From: an uncultured Allomuricauda sp.
GTDB taxonomy: Bacteria; Bacteroidota; Bacteroidia; Flavobacteriales; Flavobacteriaceae
Length of the DNA: 64,000 nt
Direction of reading: 5' to 3'
NCBI RefSeq assembly: GCF_947499585.1
Contig: NZ_CANMOO010000002.1
Span: 806,001 to 870,000 of the forward strand
Shown here piece by piece: positions 26,581-35,872 of this stretch (position 1 is the stretch's first letter; each line of letters opens with the position of its first letter). Below the pieces are notes generated by a model. That model was not told where the DNA came from, did not search any database, and worked only from the letters and a program-made list of their open reading frames with translations. Position numbers and translations under genes: made by a program.

Positions 26581-27111
26581 TTAAGCAATGTTTATATTTT
26601 CTTTTTCTATTTTTTCCCTCAAAATCATTTTGGCCCTGGCCAGGTTAGATTTTGAAGTTCCAGTGGATGTCCCCAACATCTCACTTATTTCTTTGTGACT
26701 ATAGCCATCCAAAACATATAGGTTGAACGTTAACCTATATTTATTTGGCAACTCTTGAATGTATCCCAATAACGTGCTCAGGCTTATATCCGCTTGTTCT
26801 ACGTCTACATCTATTTCTTCACCAACATTTTCAGAAACCACATTTAGATGCTGTTCTTTTCTGTATTTCTGTAGTACTGTATTTACCGTGATTCGTTTAA
26901 TCCAACCTTCAAAAGAACCATTAAAATTGAATTGCTCTATTTTGTTGAAAATTGTCATAAAACTGTCGTGCAGATTGTCTTCTGCCTCAGTTTTGTTACG
27001 GGAGTATTTAAGGCACATACCGAAAAGAATACCGGAATATTTCCGGTATAATTCAGCTTGCGCTTGTCGTTTGCCCTTTTTACAATTATGTATCAGCTCT
27101 TCAATATCCAA
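26581..27111 (-). CDS. ECF-type RNA polymerase sigma factor
   Basis: A 176-residue sigma-70 family ECF factor. Region 2 (KYSGILFGMCLKYSRNKTEAEDNLHDSFMTIF, residues about 24-56, shown in part) and region 4 (YVLDGYSHKEISEMLGTSTGTSKSNLARAK near 126-156, shown in part) are complete. It starts at TTG 27111, the only start codon downstream of the last in-frame stop. The helical-barrel partner gene follows directly, so the pair forms a signalling operon. The regulon is unknown. Confidence 0.92.
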   Translation of the reverse strand: MDIEELIHNCKKGKRQAQAELYRKYSGILFGMCLKYSRNKTEAEDNLHDSFMTIFNKIEQFNFNGSFEGWIKRITVNTVLQKYRKEQHLNVVSENVGEEIDVDVEQADISLSTLLGYIQELPNKYRLTFNLYVLDGYSHKEISEMLGTSTGTSKSNLARAKMILREKIEKENINIA

Positions 27112-27159
27112 ATGTTGGTCATTTTTGGATTGTTGATATTAAGTTTGTTGGCACGGTAA

Positions 27160-27588
27160 TTATTGAACTACTGGAACTGTATATTCTACGTAAACCGCGT
27201 CCTCATTTTCATCTATTCCTGTATAAAGTCTAAAATGATATTCTCCTGTAAAAATCACATTGAATTTTAAAGTGGCGACAACTTCTTCTACTGCCTCTGT
27301 ACAAGCGGTATCATTATCTGTAAACACAGATCCAATTACAACGATATCTCTATCGGTCTCACCTGTTTTAGCTACATCGAACCCTTCAAAAAAAGTACAT
27401 CCATTAGGTCTAAGATAAGTGACCTCAATATCATACGTTTCGTTTAGTTCAAAAGAGTCTGGAAAATTTGCTTCTACCCCGGCAAGTGTTGTAAAATGAA
27501 AGTTTTGGCCATCATCATCCAGATCACAGGAGGTAACTAATAGGCTTACCCCAAAAAGAATAAATAGCACGATTCCCTTTTTCATCAT
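27160..27588 (-). CDS. Uncharacterised lipoprotein
   Basis: A 142-residue protein with a lipoprotein signal peptide (LLVTSCDLDDDG, Cys21), an acidic start after the cysteine typical of surface-exported Bacteroidota lipoproteins, and an all-beta body with one Cys in YLRPNGCTFFEGF and a second in DTACTEAVEEV that may form a disulfide. I do not recognise the family. It lies upstream of the sigma gene on the same strand with 48 nt between, so it might be co-transcribed. Confidence 0.7.
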   Translation of the reverse strand: MMKKGIVLFILFGVSLLVTSCDLDDDGQNFHFTTLAGVEANFPDSFELNETYDIEVTYLRPNGCTFFEGFDVAKTGETDRDIVVIGSVFTDNDTACTEAVEEVVATLKFNVIFTGEYHFRLYTGIDENEDAVYVEYTVPVVQ

Positions 27589-27684
27589 TAAAATCTTTTT
27601 TAACCCTTAGATGAAAGGTATATACAAGGGTTGCGTGGGATTTTCACAACCTATGGTTAAACTAGAACATATGCTAGACCAGAT

Positions 27685-28692
27685 TTAGGCGTTAACTGCG
27701 GTAATAGCTTCTCTAATTTTTGCCTCTAGTTCATCAGATAGTTCTGGATTGTCAGCAAGTAGTGATTTTACTGCATCTCTTCCTTGACCAAGCTTTGTGT
27801 CTCCATAGCTAAACCAAGAACCGCTTTTCTTCACAATTTCATAGGCCACTCCAAGATCAAGGATTTCTCCAATTTTAGAGATGCCTTCTCCATACATAAT
27901 ATCAAATTCTGCAGTTCTAAAAGGAGGAGCAACTTTATTCTTTACCACCTTGACCCTTGTTTTGTTTCCTAGTACAGCTCCGTCTGTATCTTTTATTTGT
28001 GTAGAGCGTCTAATATCTAAACGTACAGAAGCGTAGAACTTAAGTGCATTTCCACCGGTAGTAGTTTCTGGATTTCCGAACATGACCCCAATTTTTTCTC
28101 GTAATTGGTTAATGAAGATTACCGTACAATTTGTTTTGCTAATCGATGAAGTCAATTTCCGTAATGCTTGAGACATTAAACGGGCATGAAGTCCCATCTT
28201 GGAGTCTCCCATTTCTCCTTCAATTTCACTTTTTGGAGTAAGTGCCGCAACAGAATCAATAATAACAATATCAATAGCGCCTGATCGTATAAGATTGTCA
28301 GTTATTTCCAATGCTTGCTCACCGTTATCTGGTTGAGAAATGATAAGATTGTCTATGTCTACTCCCAATTTCTGGGCATAAAAACGATCAAAAGCATGTT
28401 CTGCATCAATAAAAGCGGCAATACCTCCATTTTTTTGAGCTTCGGCAATGGCATGCAGCGTTAATGTGGTTTTACCAGAAGATTCTGGGCCGTAAATTTC
28501 AACAACCCTACCCCTTGGATAACCGCTTACGCCCAAAGCAATATCTAGCCCTAATGATCCAGAAGGAATTACCTCAACATCTTCAACTACGCTATCTCCC
28601 ATCTTCATGACAGCACCTTTTCCGTAGGTCTTGTCCAATTTATCCAGTGTAAGTTTTAAGGCTTTTAATTTTGCTTCTTTTTCGTTGCTCAT
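27685..28692 (-). CDS. recA: Recombinase RecA
   Basis: A 335-residue RecA, starting at ATG 28692 ([19 protein letters not shown]); the upstream extension to 28743 is not conserved-looking. The Walker A motif GPESSGKTT, the Walker B region [20 protein letters not shown] and the DNA-binding loop segment ([20 protein letters not shown]) are intact. It catalyses strand exchange in recombinational repair and triggers autocleavage of S24-type repressors; one such repressor lies at 36841-37548. Upstream is a 296-bp divergent gap shared with trhO. Confidence 0.98.
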   Translation of the reverse strand: MSNEKEAKLKALKLTLDKLDKTYGKGAVMKMGDSVVEDVEVIPSGSLGLDIALGVSGYPRGRVVEIYGPESSGKTTLTLHAIAEAQKNGGIAAFIDAEHAFDRFYAQKLGVDIDNLIISQPDNGEQALEITDNLIRSGAIDIVIIDSVAALTPKSEIEGEMGDSKMGLHARLMSQALRKLTSSISKTNCTVIFINQLREKIGVMFGNPETTTGGNALKFYASVRLDIRRSTQIKDTDGAVLGNKTRVKVVKNKVAPPFRTAEFDIMYGEGISKIGEILDLGVAYEIVKKSGSWFSYGDTKLGQGRDAVKSLLADNPELSDELEAKIREAITAVNA

Positions 28693-28880
28693 TGTTCTCG
28701 TTATTAGGAAGGCTAAATTACCATTTCTTTCTACATACGGCAAAAGGGACGCAACCTTTTTAAAAGACCGTATCTACAACATACTAACTCGAATAAACAA
28801 AATAGTGGATTCCACTCTGGAATTTACGGCCACAAGGCAAAAGGGAAATTTGTGCTATGAAAAGAAACATGTGGTAAAAA

Positions 28881-28912
28881 GGGGCTCTTAAATTTAAGAG
28901 CCCCTTTTCTTT
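28881..28912 (+). terminator. Strong palindromic terminator between recA and trhO
   Basis: A perfect 24-bp palindrome (28882-28905, half-site GGGGCTCTTAAA) followed by TTTTCTTTTT. It would stop transcription on the plus strand before the trhO promoter and, less well, on the minus strand upstream of recA. No plus-strand gene precedes it between the recA start and this point. Confidence 0.75.
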
Positions 28913-28930
28913 TTAAGAATTAGGAATTTT

Positions 28931-28938
28931 TACCTTTG
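28931..28938 (+). promoter_or_regulatory. Promoter -7 element of trhO
   Basis: TACCTTTG fits TAnnTTTG exactly, 51 nt before the trhO ATG and just after the palindromic terminator, so trhO is insulated from upstream transcription. Confidence 0.6.
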
Positions 28939-28988
28939 CATCCGATTTACTATTTAAACTATTCTTTAACTTAAATTATTGGTATAGC

Positions 28989-30020
28989 ATGCAACTGTAC
29001 AATACATTAAGTGCAAAAGAAAGGGAAAAACTTATTGAGGAAGCCGGCAAGGACCGACTTACCATCTCTTTCTACAAATATGCACACCTTGGAAATCCTA
29101 AAATTTTTAGAAACCACTTATTTATCCATTGGGATGAGTTGGAAGTGCTAGGTAGAATTTATGTTGCCCATGAAGGGATTAATGCTCAACTTTCAGTTCC
29201 TGCTGAAAACTTTGAATCCTTTAAAGAGCATTTGGATAGTATCACTTTTTTAAAAAATGTACGTCTTAATATTGCCATTGAACAAGACAATAAATCATTT
29301 CTTAAGTTGAAGGTCAAGGTTCGCGAAAAAATTGTAGCAGATGGATTGAATGATAAAACCTTTGATGTCACTAATAAGGGAATCCACGTAGGAGCGAAAA
29401 AATTTAATGAGCTAATTGAAGACCCAGAAACCGTTCTGGTAGATATGCGCAACCACTACGAAAGTGAAATAGGACATTTTAAAAACGCCGTAACACCAGA
29501 TGTAGATACCTTCAGGGATTCCTTGGACATTATTGAAAAAGACCTTGCCGAACACAAAGAGGACAAAAAATTGGTGATGTACTGTACCGGAGGTATCCGG
29601 TGCGAAAAGGCCAGTGCTTATTACAAACACAAGGGCTTCAAAAAAGTGTACCAATTAGAGGGAGGTATTATCGAATACACGCGCCAGGTAAAAAACCAAG
29701 ATTTGGAGAATAAGTTTTTGGGGAAGAACTTTGTTTTTGATCATAGAAGGGGAGAACGTATATCTGAAGATGTCATTGCCAATTGCCATCAATGTGGAAA
29801 ACCTTGCGACACCCATGTTAATTGTGCAAATGAGGCATGTCACCTGCTTTTTATTCAATGTAAAGAATGTGCTGAGACAATGCAGGAATGTTGCTCATTA
29901 AATTGCAAGGAAACCCACTCATTACCATATGAGGAACAAAAGGCTCTCCGCAAAGGGAAAAAAGCAAGCAACAAAATTTTTAAAAAAGGGCGCTCAGAAG
30001 TATTAAAGTATAAAAAGTAG
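28989..30020 (+). CDS. trhO: tRNA uridine(34) hydroxylase TrhO (rhodanese-related)
   Basis: A 343-residue TrhO/YceA homologue that makes 5-hydroxyuridine at the wobble position of tRNA. The N-terminal ferredoxin-like domain (about 1-120, HEGINAQLSVP) precedes the rhodanese domain with active-site Cys199 in YCTGGIRCEK. The C-terminal region carries a set of cysteine pairs (CHQCGKPCD, CANEACH, CKEC, CCS) that probably bind zinc, followed by a lysine-rich tail. Length matches long-form Bacteroidota TrhO. Confidence 0.93.
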   Translation: MQLYNTLSAKEREKLIEEAGKDRLTISFYKYAHLGNPKIFRNHLFIHWDELEVLGRIYVAHEGINAQLSVPAENFESFKEHLDSITFLKNVRLNIAIEQDNKSFLKLKVKVREKIVADGLNDKTFDVTNKGIHVGAKKFNELIEDPETVLVDMRNHYESEIGHFKNAVTPDVDTFRDSLDIIEKDLAEHKEDKKLVMYCTGGIRCEKASAYYKHKGFKKVYQLEGGIIEYTRQVKNQDLENKFLGKNFVFDHRRGERISEDVIANCHQCGKPCDTHVNCANEACHLLFIQCKECAETMQECCSLNCKETHSLPYEEQKALRKGKKASNKIFKKGRSEVLKYKK

Positions 30021-30120
30021 CATTTCTCTTCTGCCACAATTTGTGCTATATTTACGACTAGTTATTTATGAACCCTTTTTAAGGAAATGGTTATCATTTC
30101 TTTAAATCAAGATACAAAAT

Positions 30121-31281
30121 ATGGGATGTAGCAGTTGTTCAACCGGCAAGGATGGACAACCGCGTGGTTGCAAGAACAATGGTACTTGCGGCACTGATGG
30201 TTGTAACAAGCTAACAGTTTTTGATTGGCTTTCCAATATGTCGCTACCCAACGGTCAAAAACCTTTTGATTGTGTTGAGGTACGTTTCAAGAATAGTAGA
30301 AAAGAGTTTTTTAGGAATGCGGACAGTCTCCCTTTGGCAATAGGAGATGTTGTCGCTACACAGGCAAAGTCTGGACATGATGTTGGAATTGTAACGCTTA
30401 CCGGAGAATTGGTAAAAGTGCAAATGAAAAGAAAGAAAGTTGCGTCAGATGATGATGAAATACCAAAAATTTATAGAAAAGCATCTCAAAGAGATATTGA
30501 CATTTGGCAAAAATGCAGGGACAAAGAAGCCGAAATTCAAAAGCGATCTCGGGAAATTGCAATTTCGTTAAAACTTCAAATGAAACTCAGTGATGTGGAG
30601 TTTCAAGGAGATGGCTCAAAAGCAACATTCTATTATACGGCAGAAGATCGTGTAGATTTTAGGCAATTGATAAAGGATATGGCAAAAGCCTTTAGTATCC
30701 GAATTGAAATGCGCCAAATAGGATATCGACAAGAAGCTCAACGCTTAGGCGGAATAGGTTCTTGTGGAAGGGAACTTTGCTGTTCTACCTGGCTAACAGA
30801 TTTTAGGTCTGTAAGCACAGCCTCTGCCAGATATCAACAACTTGCCCTAAATCCTCAAAAATTAGCTGGACAATGTGGTAAACTAAAATGCTGCCTCAAT
30901 TATGAGCTGGATATGTATCTAGAGGCATTGAATGACTTTCCGCCGCAAGACAGCAAAATCATGACTAAAAAAGGAATTGCCTTTTGTCAAAAAGCAGATA
31001 TTTTTAAAGAAACATTGTGGTTTTCATACAAAGATGACCCAGCCACTTGGCATGCATTGGGAAAAGATCATGTATTGGAAATTTTGGAAATCAACAAAAA
31101 GAATGAAAAAATTGACAGCTTGGAAGAATATGCTCAAGACAATGTGAGCGAAGAAAAAATGGTCTTTGAAAATGTAGTTGGCCAAGATAGTCTTACCCGG
31201 TTTGATAGACCTAGAAAAAATAAGCGAAATAATAAAAAACGAAGAAAAAATAAACCAAAAGCTTCTCCCAATGCACAATAA
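30121..31281 (+). CDS. PSP1/RicT-like iron-sulfur regulatory protein
   Basis: A 386-residue protein of the PSP1/RicT (YaaT) family. The N-terminus is cysteine-rich (MGCSSCSTGKDGQPRGCKNN, then CGTDGC), and the PSP1 core has the conserved GSCGRELCCSTWL and QCGKLKCCLNYELD motifs. In Bacillus RicT, with RicA and RicF, carries [4Fe-4S] clusters and adjusts RNA maturation by RNase Y. Here no ricA or ricF is adjacent; gldH and a PBP1A gene follow and overlap. Tail residues 355-386 are very basic, which may bind RNA. Function in Bacteroidota is inferred only. Confidence 0.88.
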   Translation: MGCSSCSTGKDGQPRGCKNNGTCGTDGCNKLTVFDWLSNMSLPNGQKPFDCVEVRFKNSRKEFFRNADSLPLAIGDVVATQAKSGHDVGIVTLTGELVKVQMKRKKVASDDDEIPKIYRKASQRDIDIWQKCRDKEAEIQKRSREIAISLKLQMKLSDVEFQGDGSKATFYYTAEDRVDFRQLIKDMAKAFSIRIEMRQIGYRQEAQRLGGIGSCGRELCCSTWLTDFRSVSTASARYQQLALNPQKLAGQCGKLKCCLNYELDMYLEALNDFPPQDSKIMTKKGIAFCQKADIFKETLWFSYKDDPATWHALGKDHVLEILEINKKNEKIDSLEEYAQDNVSEEKMVFENVVGQDSLTRFDRPRKNKRNNKKRRKNKPKASPNAQ

Positions 31282-31759
31282 ATTCCTCATTGTCTTGGTT
31301 TTCTCTTTAGTTCTGGTTTCATGCAACAGTAATTTGGTCTTTTCAGATTATGAGGCAATGGAGAATGGATCGTGGAGTATGGATAATCCAATAAAGTTTG
31401 AGTTTTCAAAATTGGATTCTATTCAGACACATAATATGTTCATCAACATTAGAAATGATAATACCTTTCAGTTCAACAATCTTTTTTTGATAACTGAATT
31501 GGAGTATCCAAATGGAAATACATTGAAGGACACATTAGAATATAAGATGGCCGAACCCAGTGGTGAATGGTTGGGCAAAGGACTTGGAAGCATCAAGGAA
31601 AATAAACTATGGTTTCAAGAAAAAATCGTTTTTGATGATTCTGGCGTATATAAGGTAAATATTACCCATGCCATGCGCAAAAATGGAGATGTAGATGGTA
31701 TTTATGTGTTGGATGGCATTACGGATGTTGGTTTAGAAATTGAAAAAAGTACGCAATAA
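31271..31759 (+). CDS. gldH: Gliding motility lipoprotein GldH
   Basis: A 162-residue lipoprotein with lipobox Cys18 (LVLVSCNSN) and the GldH body, including the opening VFSDYEAMENGSWSMDNPI. GldH is required for gliding and colonisation in Flavobacterium johnsoniae and is thought to support the type IX/gliding machinery in the envelope. ATG 31271 overlaps ricT by 11 nt; the much longer upstream frame is only overlap with ricT. A PBP1A gene follows 5 nt later. Confidence 0.93.
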   Translation: MHNKFLIVLVFSLVLVSCNSNLVFSDYEAMENGSWSMDNPIKFEFSKLDSIQTHNMFINIRNDNTFQFNNLFLITELEYPNGNTLKDTLEYKMAEPSGEWLGKGLGSIKENKLWFQEKIVFDDSGVYKVNITHAMRKNGDVDGIYVLDGITDVGLEIEKSTQ

Positions 31760-31764
31760 TAACA

Positions 31765-34089
31765 ATGGCAAAAGCTAAGCAAAAGAAGCAAAAAGGCTTC
31801 TTTACATACATCAAGTGGTTTTGGATTCTTTTCGGATCTGGTTTATTCTTAATTATACTGGTTTTTCTTTTGGCTTCATGGGGGGTATTTGGTGAAATGC
31901 CCACTTTTGAGCGTTTGGAAAATCCGCAGACCAATCTCGCTACTGAATTTATTTCTTCAGATGGGCAAACATTAGGTAAGCTTTACCTTGATGATAATAG
32001 AACGCCTGTTTCCTATAAAAAACTTCCTGAAAATCTAGTCAATGCGCTTGTGGCCACGGAAGATGCACGGTACTACAATCATTCAGGGATTGATGCTAGG
32101 GGAACCATAAGGGCATTTGCCTATTTAGGTTCTAAAGGTGGTGCAAGTACCATTTCTCAGCAGTTGGCCAGACAGCTATTTGTAGGAATACGGGCAAAAG
32201 ACTGGACAAAGTATACCCAAAAAATAAAAGAATGGGTCATTGCCACTAGATTGGAGCGTAATTATACCAAAGAAGAAATTATAGCCATGTATCTTAATAT
32301 TTATGATTTTGGCTATGCTGCAGATGGGATACGTTCTGCCGCTAGAATTTATTTTGGAAAAGAGCCTGCTGAGTTGAAGATAGAAGAATCTGCGGTACTT
32401 GTTGGGATGCTCAAAAACTCTTCACTATACAACCCTTTAAGAAGGGAAGAACTGGTGCTAAACCGAAGAAATACGGTTTTATCGCAAATGGCCAAGTATG
32501 AATACATTACTGAAAAGGAGAAAGATTCGCTTCAGCAACTTAAAATGGATATCAATTTTAATCCAGAGTCGCATAAAGAAGGTTTGGCCACCTATTTTAG
32601 AATGTATATGCAACGTTGGCTCAACAAATGGGTAAAGGAAAATCCAAAACTAGATGGGGAAAAGTATAACATCTATTTAGATGGATTAAAGATTTATACC
32701 ACTATTGATTCCAGAATGCAACAGAATGCTGAGGATGCTGTTCAGGCCCATATGAAAAATTTACAGACTGAGTTCTTTCATCAAAATACACCTGACAGGA
32801 ACCCTACCGCACCGTTCTTGGATTTGGAAACTTTTCAAATTGATAATATCATGGAACAAGCCATGAAGAATTCTGTCCGTTGGAAGGCCATGAAACGAGA
32901 TGGTAAATCCGAAAACGAAATAAGAGCTTCTTTCAGGAAGAAAACGGAGATGAATGTATTTGATTGGAATAGTGATTCTTATGAGAAAGATACCCTAATG
33001 ACTCCTTTGGATTCTATAAGATATTATAAAACTTTTTTAAGAACGGCCATGATGTCTATGGAGCCTCAAACAGGTCATGTAAAAGCATGGGTTGGTGGTG
33101 TTGACTACAAACATTTTCAATATGACAATGTAATCCAGGGAGCTAGACAAGCAGGTTCAACCTTTAAACCTTTTGTATATGCTGCGGCTATTGATCAATT
33201 ACGCTACTCGCCATGCGATTCCCTTCCGGACAACCAATATTGCATAGAGCCCTTAAAACATGGAAACATGGAAGCTTGGTGCCCTAAGAATTCAAATGGA
33301 AAATACTCTGGAGAGGATTTAACATTAAAGAATGCATTGGCCAACTCCGTTAATACGGTAACAGCTCAATTAATAGACAAAGTAGGTCCAAGCTCTGTAG
33401 TTGCCATAGCCAAGAATATGGGACTTTCCAAAGAGATTCTAGAAGTACCTTCCATTGCATTGGGAACACTGGATGTTAATGTTTATGAAATGGTTGGGGC
33501 ATATGGAACTTTTGCAAATCAAGGCGTTTATGTAAAGCCGGTTATGGTAACACGTATAGAGGACAAGAATGGATCGGTGCTCTATGAATATGTGCCTAAA
33601 ACAAAAGATGTTTTAAGTAAAGATGTTGCCTATGCCATGGTAAATTTAATGGAAGGGGTTACCCAGTATGGTTCTGGGGGAAGGCTAAGACACTCTTTTG
33701 CCAAAAACCAGACCGTGTACAAAGAAGTTATCACTGGATATCCGTATGAATTGACCAATCCCATTGCGGGTAAAACCGGAACAACCCAGAACCAAAGTGA
33801 TGGTTGGTTTATGGGAATGGTGCCCAATTTGGTCACAGGTGTATGGGTAGGAGGAGAAGAAAGATCTATTCACTTTAAGAGTCTTACATACGGTCAAGGA
33901 GCTTCAATGGCCTTACCTATATGGGGCATGTATATGAAGAAGAATTATGAAAACGAAGAATTGGGGATTTCCAAAGATGCTTTTGAAGAACCAGAGAACA
34001 TGTCTATCAATGTAGATTGTACAAAAGTGCTCAAAGATCTTAAAGACGATTTGGATACCGAAGATGATTTAGAAGACGTTGGATTTTAA
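31765..34089 (+). CDS. Penicillin-binding protein 1A (bifunctional glycosyltransferase/transpeptidase)
   Basis: A 774-residue class A PBP that polymerises and cross-links peptidoglycan. One N-terminal membrane helix (about 17-41) precedes the GT51 domain, with catalytic Glu99 in ALVATEDARYYNHSGID and the GGASTISQQLARQLF motif. The transpeptidase domain has Ser465 in GSTFKPF (S-x-x-K), SVN in NALANSVNTV and the KTG triad at residue 670. The C-terminus is acidic. It is the last gene of the trio with ricT and gldH, and ends at a clear terminator. Confidence 0.95.
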   Translation: MAKAKQKKQKGFFTYIKWFWILFGSGLFLIILVFLLASWGVFGEMPTFERLENPQTNLATEFISSDGQTLGKLYLDDNRTPVSYKKLPENLVNALVATEDARYYNHSGIDARGTIRAFAYLGSKGGASTISQQLARQLFVGIRAKDWTKYTQKIKEWVIATRLERNYTKEEIIAMYLNIYDFGYAADGIRSAARIYFGKEPAELKIEESAVLVGMLKNSSLYNPLRREELVLNRRNTVLSQMAKYEYITEKEKDSLQQLKMDINFNPESHKEGLATYFRMYMQRWLNKWVKENPKLDGEKYNIYLDGLKIYTTIDSRMQQNAEDAVQAHMKNLQTEFFHQNTPDRNPTAPFLDLETFQIDNIMEQAMKNSVRWKAMKRDGKSENEIRASFRKKTEMNVFDWNSDSYEKDTLMTPLDSIRYYKTFLRTAMMSMEPQTGHVKAWVGGVDYKHFQYDNVIQGARQAGSTFKPFVYAAAIDQLRYSPCDSLPDNQYCIEPLKHGNMEAWCPKNSNGKYSGEDLTLKNALANSVNTVTAQLIDKVGPSSVVAIAKNMGLSKEILEVPSIALGTLDVNVYEMVGAYGTFANQGVYVKPVMVTRIEDKNGSVLYEYVPKTKDVLSKDVAYAMVNLMEGVTQYGSGGRLRHSFAKNQTVYKEVITGYPYELTNPIAGKTGTTQNQSDGWFMGMVPNLVTGVWVGGEERSIHFKSLTYGQGASMALPIWGMYMKKNYENEELGISKDAFEEPENMSINVDCTKVLKDLKDDLDTEDDLEDVGF

Positions 34090-34112
34090 TCTTCAACTAC
34101 ATTAAAAATTTT

Positions 34113-34147
34113 GCCCCAAGATGCATTTATATCTTGGAGCTTTTTTA
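34113..34147 (+). terminator. Terminator of the ricT-gldH-PBP1A operon
   Basis: CCAAGAT (34116-34122) pairs with ATCTTGG (34131-34137), extended by outer G-C pairs, and six T follow at 34141. Confidence 0.85.
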
Positions 34148-34187
34148 TTTAAATCGTAATTTCATTCCATTAGAAAAATAAGAGCAG

Positions 34188-34889
34188 ATGATTAAAAAAA
34201 CAGTTCCGAATGTAGAGAGCGCACTAAAGGGTGTGGCCAATGGAATGACATTTATGTTAGGGGGTTTTGGACTATGCGGCATTCCAGAAAATGCAATTGC
34301 AGAATTGGTGAAATTGGGCATAAGTGATATCACCTGTATCTCTAACAATGCAGGAGTAGATGATTTTGGATTAGGCTTGTTATTGCAAAAGCATCAGGTA
34401 AAAAAAATGATTTCATCCTATGTGGGTGAAAATGATGAATTTGAAAGACAAATGTTAAGCGGCGAACTGGAGGTGGAATTGACTCCACAAGGTACGCTTG
34501 CAGAAAAATGTAGAGCTGCACAGGCAGGTTTCCCCGCTTTTTATACCCCAGCAGGTTACGGGACCGAAGTAGCTGAAGGAAAAGAAACTAGAGAATTTGA
34601 TGGAAAAATGCATGTGCTGGAGCCAGCGTTCAAAGCAGAATTCTCATTTGTAAAGGCTTGGAAAGGTGATGAGGTTGGGAATCTTATATTCAAAGGAACC
34701 GCACGCAATTTTAACCCTTGTATGTGTGGTGCTGCAAAAATCACCGTTGCTGAGGTTGAAGAACTGTTGCCAGCCGGAAGTTTAGATCCGAATGAAATTC
34801 ATGTTCCTGGAATATTTGTTCAGCGCATTTTTCAGGGCACCAATTATGAAAAAAGAATAGAACAAAGAACCGTTAGGCAAAAAGGATAA
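34188..34889 (+). CDS. scoA: 3-oxoacid CoA-transferase subunit A
   Basis: A 233-residue A subunit of succinyl-CoA:3-ketoacid CoA-transferase, which moves CoA between succinyl-CoA and acetoacetate in ketone-body and fatty-acid use. The glycine-rich N-terminal motif [15 protein letters not shown] and later [12 protein letters not shown] are typical. The B-subunit gene follows 2 nt later, which supports the pairing. Precise substrate (acetoacetate versus other 3-oxoacids) cannot be fixed by sequence. Confidence 0.94.
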   Translation: MIKKTVPNVESALKGVANGMTFMLGGFGLCGIPENAIAELVKLGISDITCISNNAGVDDFGLGLLLQKHQVKKMISSYVGENDEFERQMLSGELEVELTPQGTLAEKCRAAQAGFPAFYTPAGYGTEVAEGKETREFDGKMHVLEPAFKAEFSFVKAWKGDEVGNLIFKGTARNFNPCMCGAAKITVAEVEELLPAGSLDPNEIHVPGIFVQRIFQGTNYEKRIEQRTVRQKG

Positions 34890-34891
34890 AT

Positions 34892-35545
34892 ATGTTGGAT
34901 AAAAACGGAATAGCAAAGCGAATTGCAAAAGAGGTTAAAGACGGATATTATGTGAACTTGGGTATTGGTATCCCCACCTTGGTTGCCAACTTTGTTCGGG
35001 ATGATATCAGTGTTGAGTTTCAAAGTGAAAACGGTGTTCTAGGGATGGGTCCTTTCCCTTTTGAAGGAGAAGAAGATGCAGATGTTATAAACGCAGGGAA
35101 ACAGACGATAACGACCCTTCCGGGCGCTTCTTTTTTTGACTCAGCCATGAGTTTTGGTATGATTAGGGGAAAACATGTGGACTTGACTATTTTGGGAGCA
35201 ATGGAAGTTGCAGAAAATGGAGATATTGCCAATTGGAAGATTCCGGGTAAAATGGTGAAAGGCATGGGGGGAGCAATGGATCTAGTAGCTTCTGCAGAAA
35301 ATATTATAGTTGCCATGATGCACACCAATAAGGCCGGAGTATCTAAGCTGTTGAAAAAGTGTACGCTACCCTTAACGGGGGTTGGTTGTGTAAAGAAAAT
35401 AGTGACTAATCTGGCAGTTATGGAAGTTACAACAAAGGGTTTCAAACTATTGGAAAGAGCCCCTGGAGTTTCTGTGGATACCATTATAAAAGCAACAGAG
35501 GGTAAACTACTGGTGGAAGGAGAAATACCCGAAATGGAGATATAG
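34892..35545 (+). CDS. scoB: 3-oxoacid CoA-transferase subunit B
   Basis: A 217-residue catalytic subunit partner. The active-site glutamate is Glu46 in QSENGVLGMGP, which forms the covalent CoA-thioester intermediate. The N-terminal VNLGIGIPTLVANF motif and the GAMDLV segment are intact. It ends the two-gene operon; no terminator is visible immediately after it. Confidence 0.95.
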   Translation: MLDKNGIAKRIAKEVKDGYYVNLGIGIPTLVANFVRDDISVEFQSENGVLGMGPFPFEGEEDADVINAGKQTITTLPGASFFDSAMSFGMIRGKHVDLTILGAMEVAENGDIANWKIPGKMVKGMGGAMDLVASAENIIVAMMHTNKAGVSKLLKKCTLPLTGVGCVKKIVTNLAVMEVTTKGFKLLERAPGVSVDTIIKATEGKLLVEGEIPEMEI

Positions 35546-35597
35546 TAAATACCGATTAGTTTGTTTACAACAAGATTGGATTATTTCACAACATTTT

Positions 35598-35630
35598 TTT
35601 GTTTTTGGTAGTACGTCGATGTTATATTTG
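35598..35630 (+). promoter_or_regulatory. Promoter of the 35-residue protein gene
   Basis: TTTG at 35598-35601, a spacer of 21 nt and TATATTTG at 35623-35630 form a near-ideal flavobacterial promoter. The start would be near 35637, leaving a leader of about 41 nt. Confidence 0.75.
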
Positions 35631-35677
35631 CTTTTATCGATTTTTTTACCCAAATTAACACCATAAAAATTTATATC

Positions 35678-35785
35678 ATGGCACCCAAATTAAACCAAAC
35701 ATCAATGGAAGACAGCATCCAAGTCTACCGAAACGATTTTTTTACAGGATTTATGCTATTGATCAAAAAGCTTTTCATGCTTTAA
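35678..35785 (+). CDS. Putative 35-residue amphipathic peptide
   Basis: An open reading frame of 35 codons (MAPKLNQTSMEDSIQVYRND at the start, ending with a hydrophobic-basic FFTGFMLLIKKLFML) with an ideal promoter upstream and a terminator 26 nt downstream, in a 327-bp gap that holds nothing else. The polar first half and amphipathic, membrane-active-looking second half resemble small membrane-binding peptides. I do not recognise a family. The complete transcription unit makes a real gene likely; an RNA with a fortuitous ORF is the alternative. Confidence 0.55.
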   Translation: MAPKLNQTSMEDSIQVYRNDFFTGFMLLIKKLFML

Positions 35786-35810
35786 GAACAATCAAATCAC
35801 AAAAAACTTG

Positions 35811-35842
35811 AGAGTCAACTAATAAGTTGGCTCTTTTTTTTT
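35811..35842 (+). terminator. Terminator after the 35-residue peptide gene
   Basis: AGAGTCAACT (35811-35820) pairs over ten positions with AGTTGGCTCT (35825-35834) around a four-base loop, and eight T follow. Confidence 0.85.
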
Positions 35843-35872
35843 GCCGTATTTTTAAGTTAGAAACGAGCATGG

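Noticed and set aside
35020-35484. 154-codon minus-strand frame inside scoB
   Set aside because: Antisense to a well-conserved gene, with no recognisable domain.
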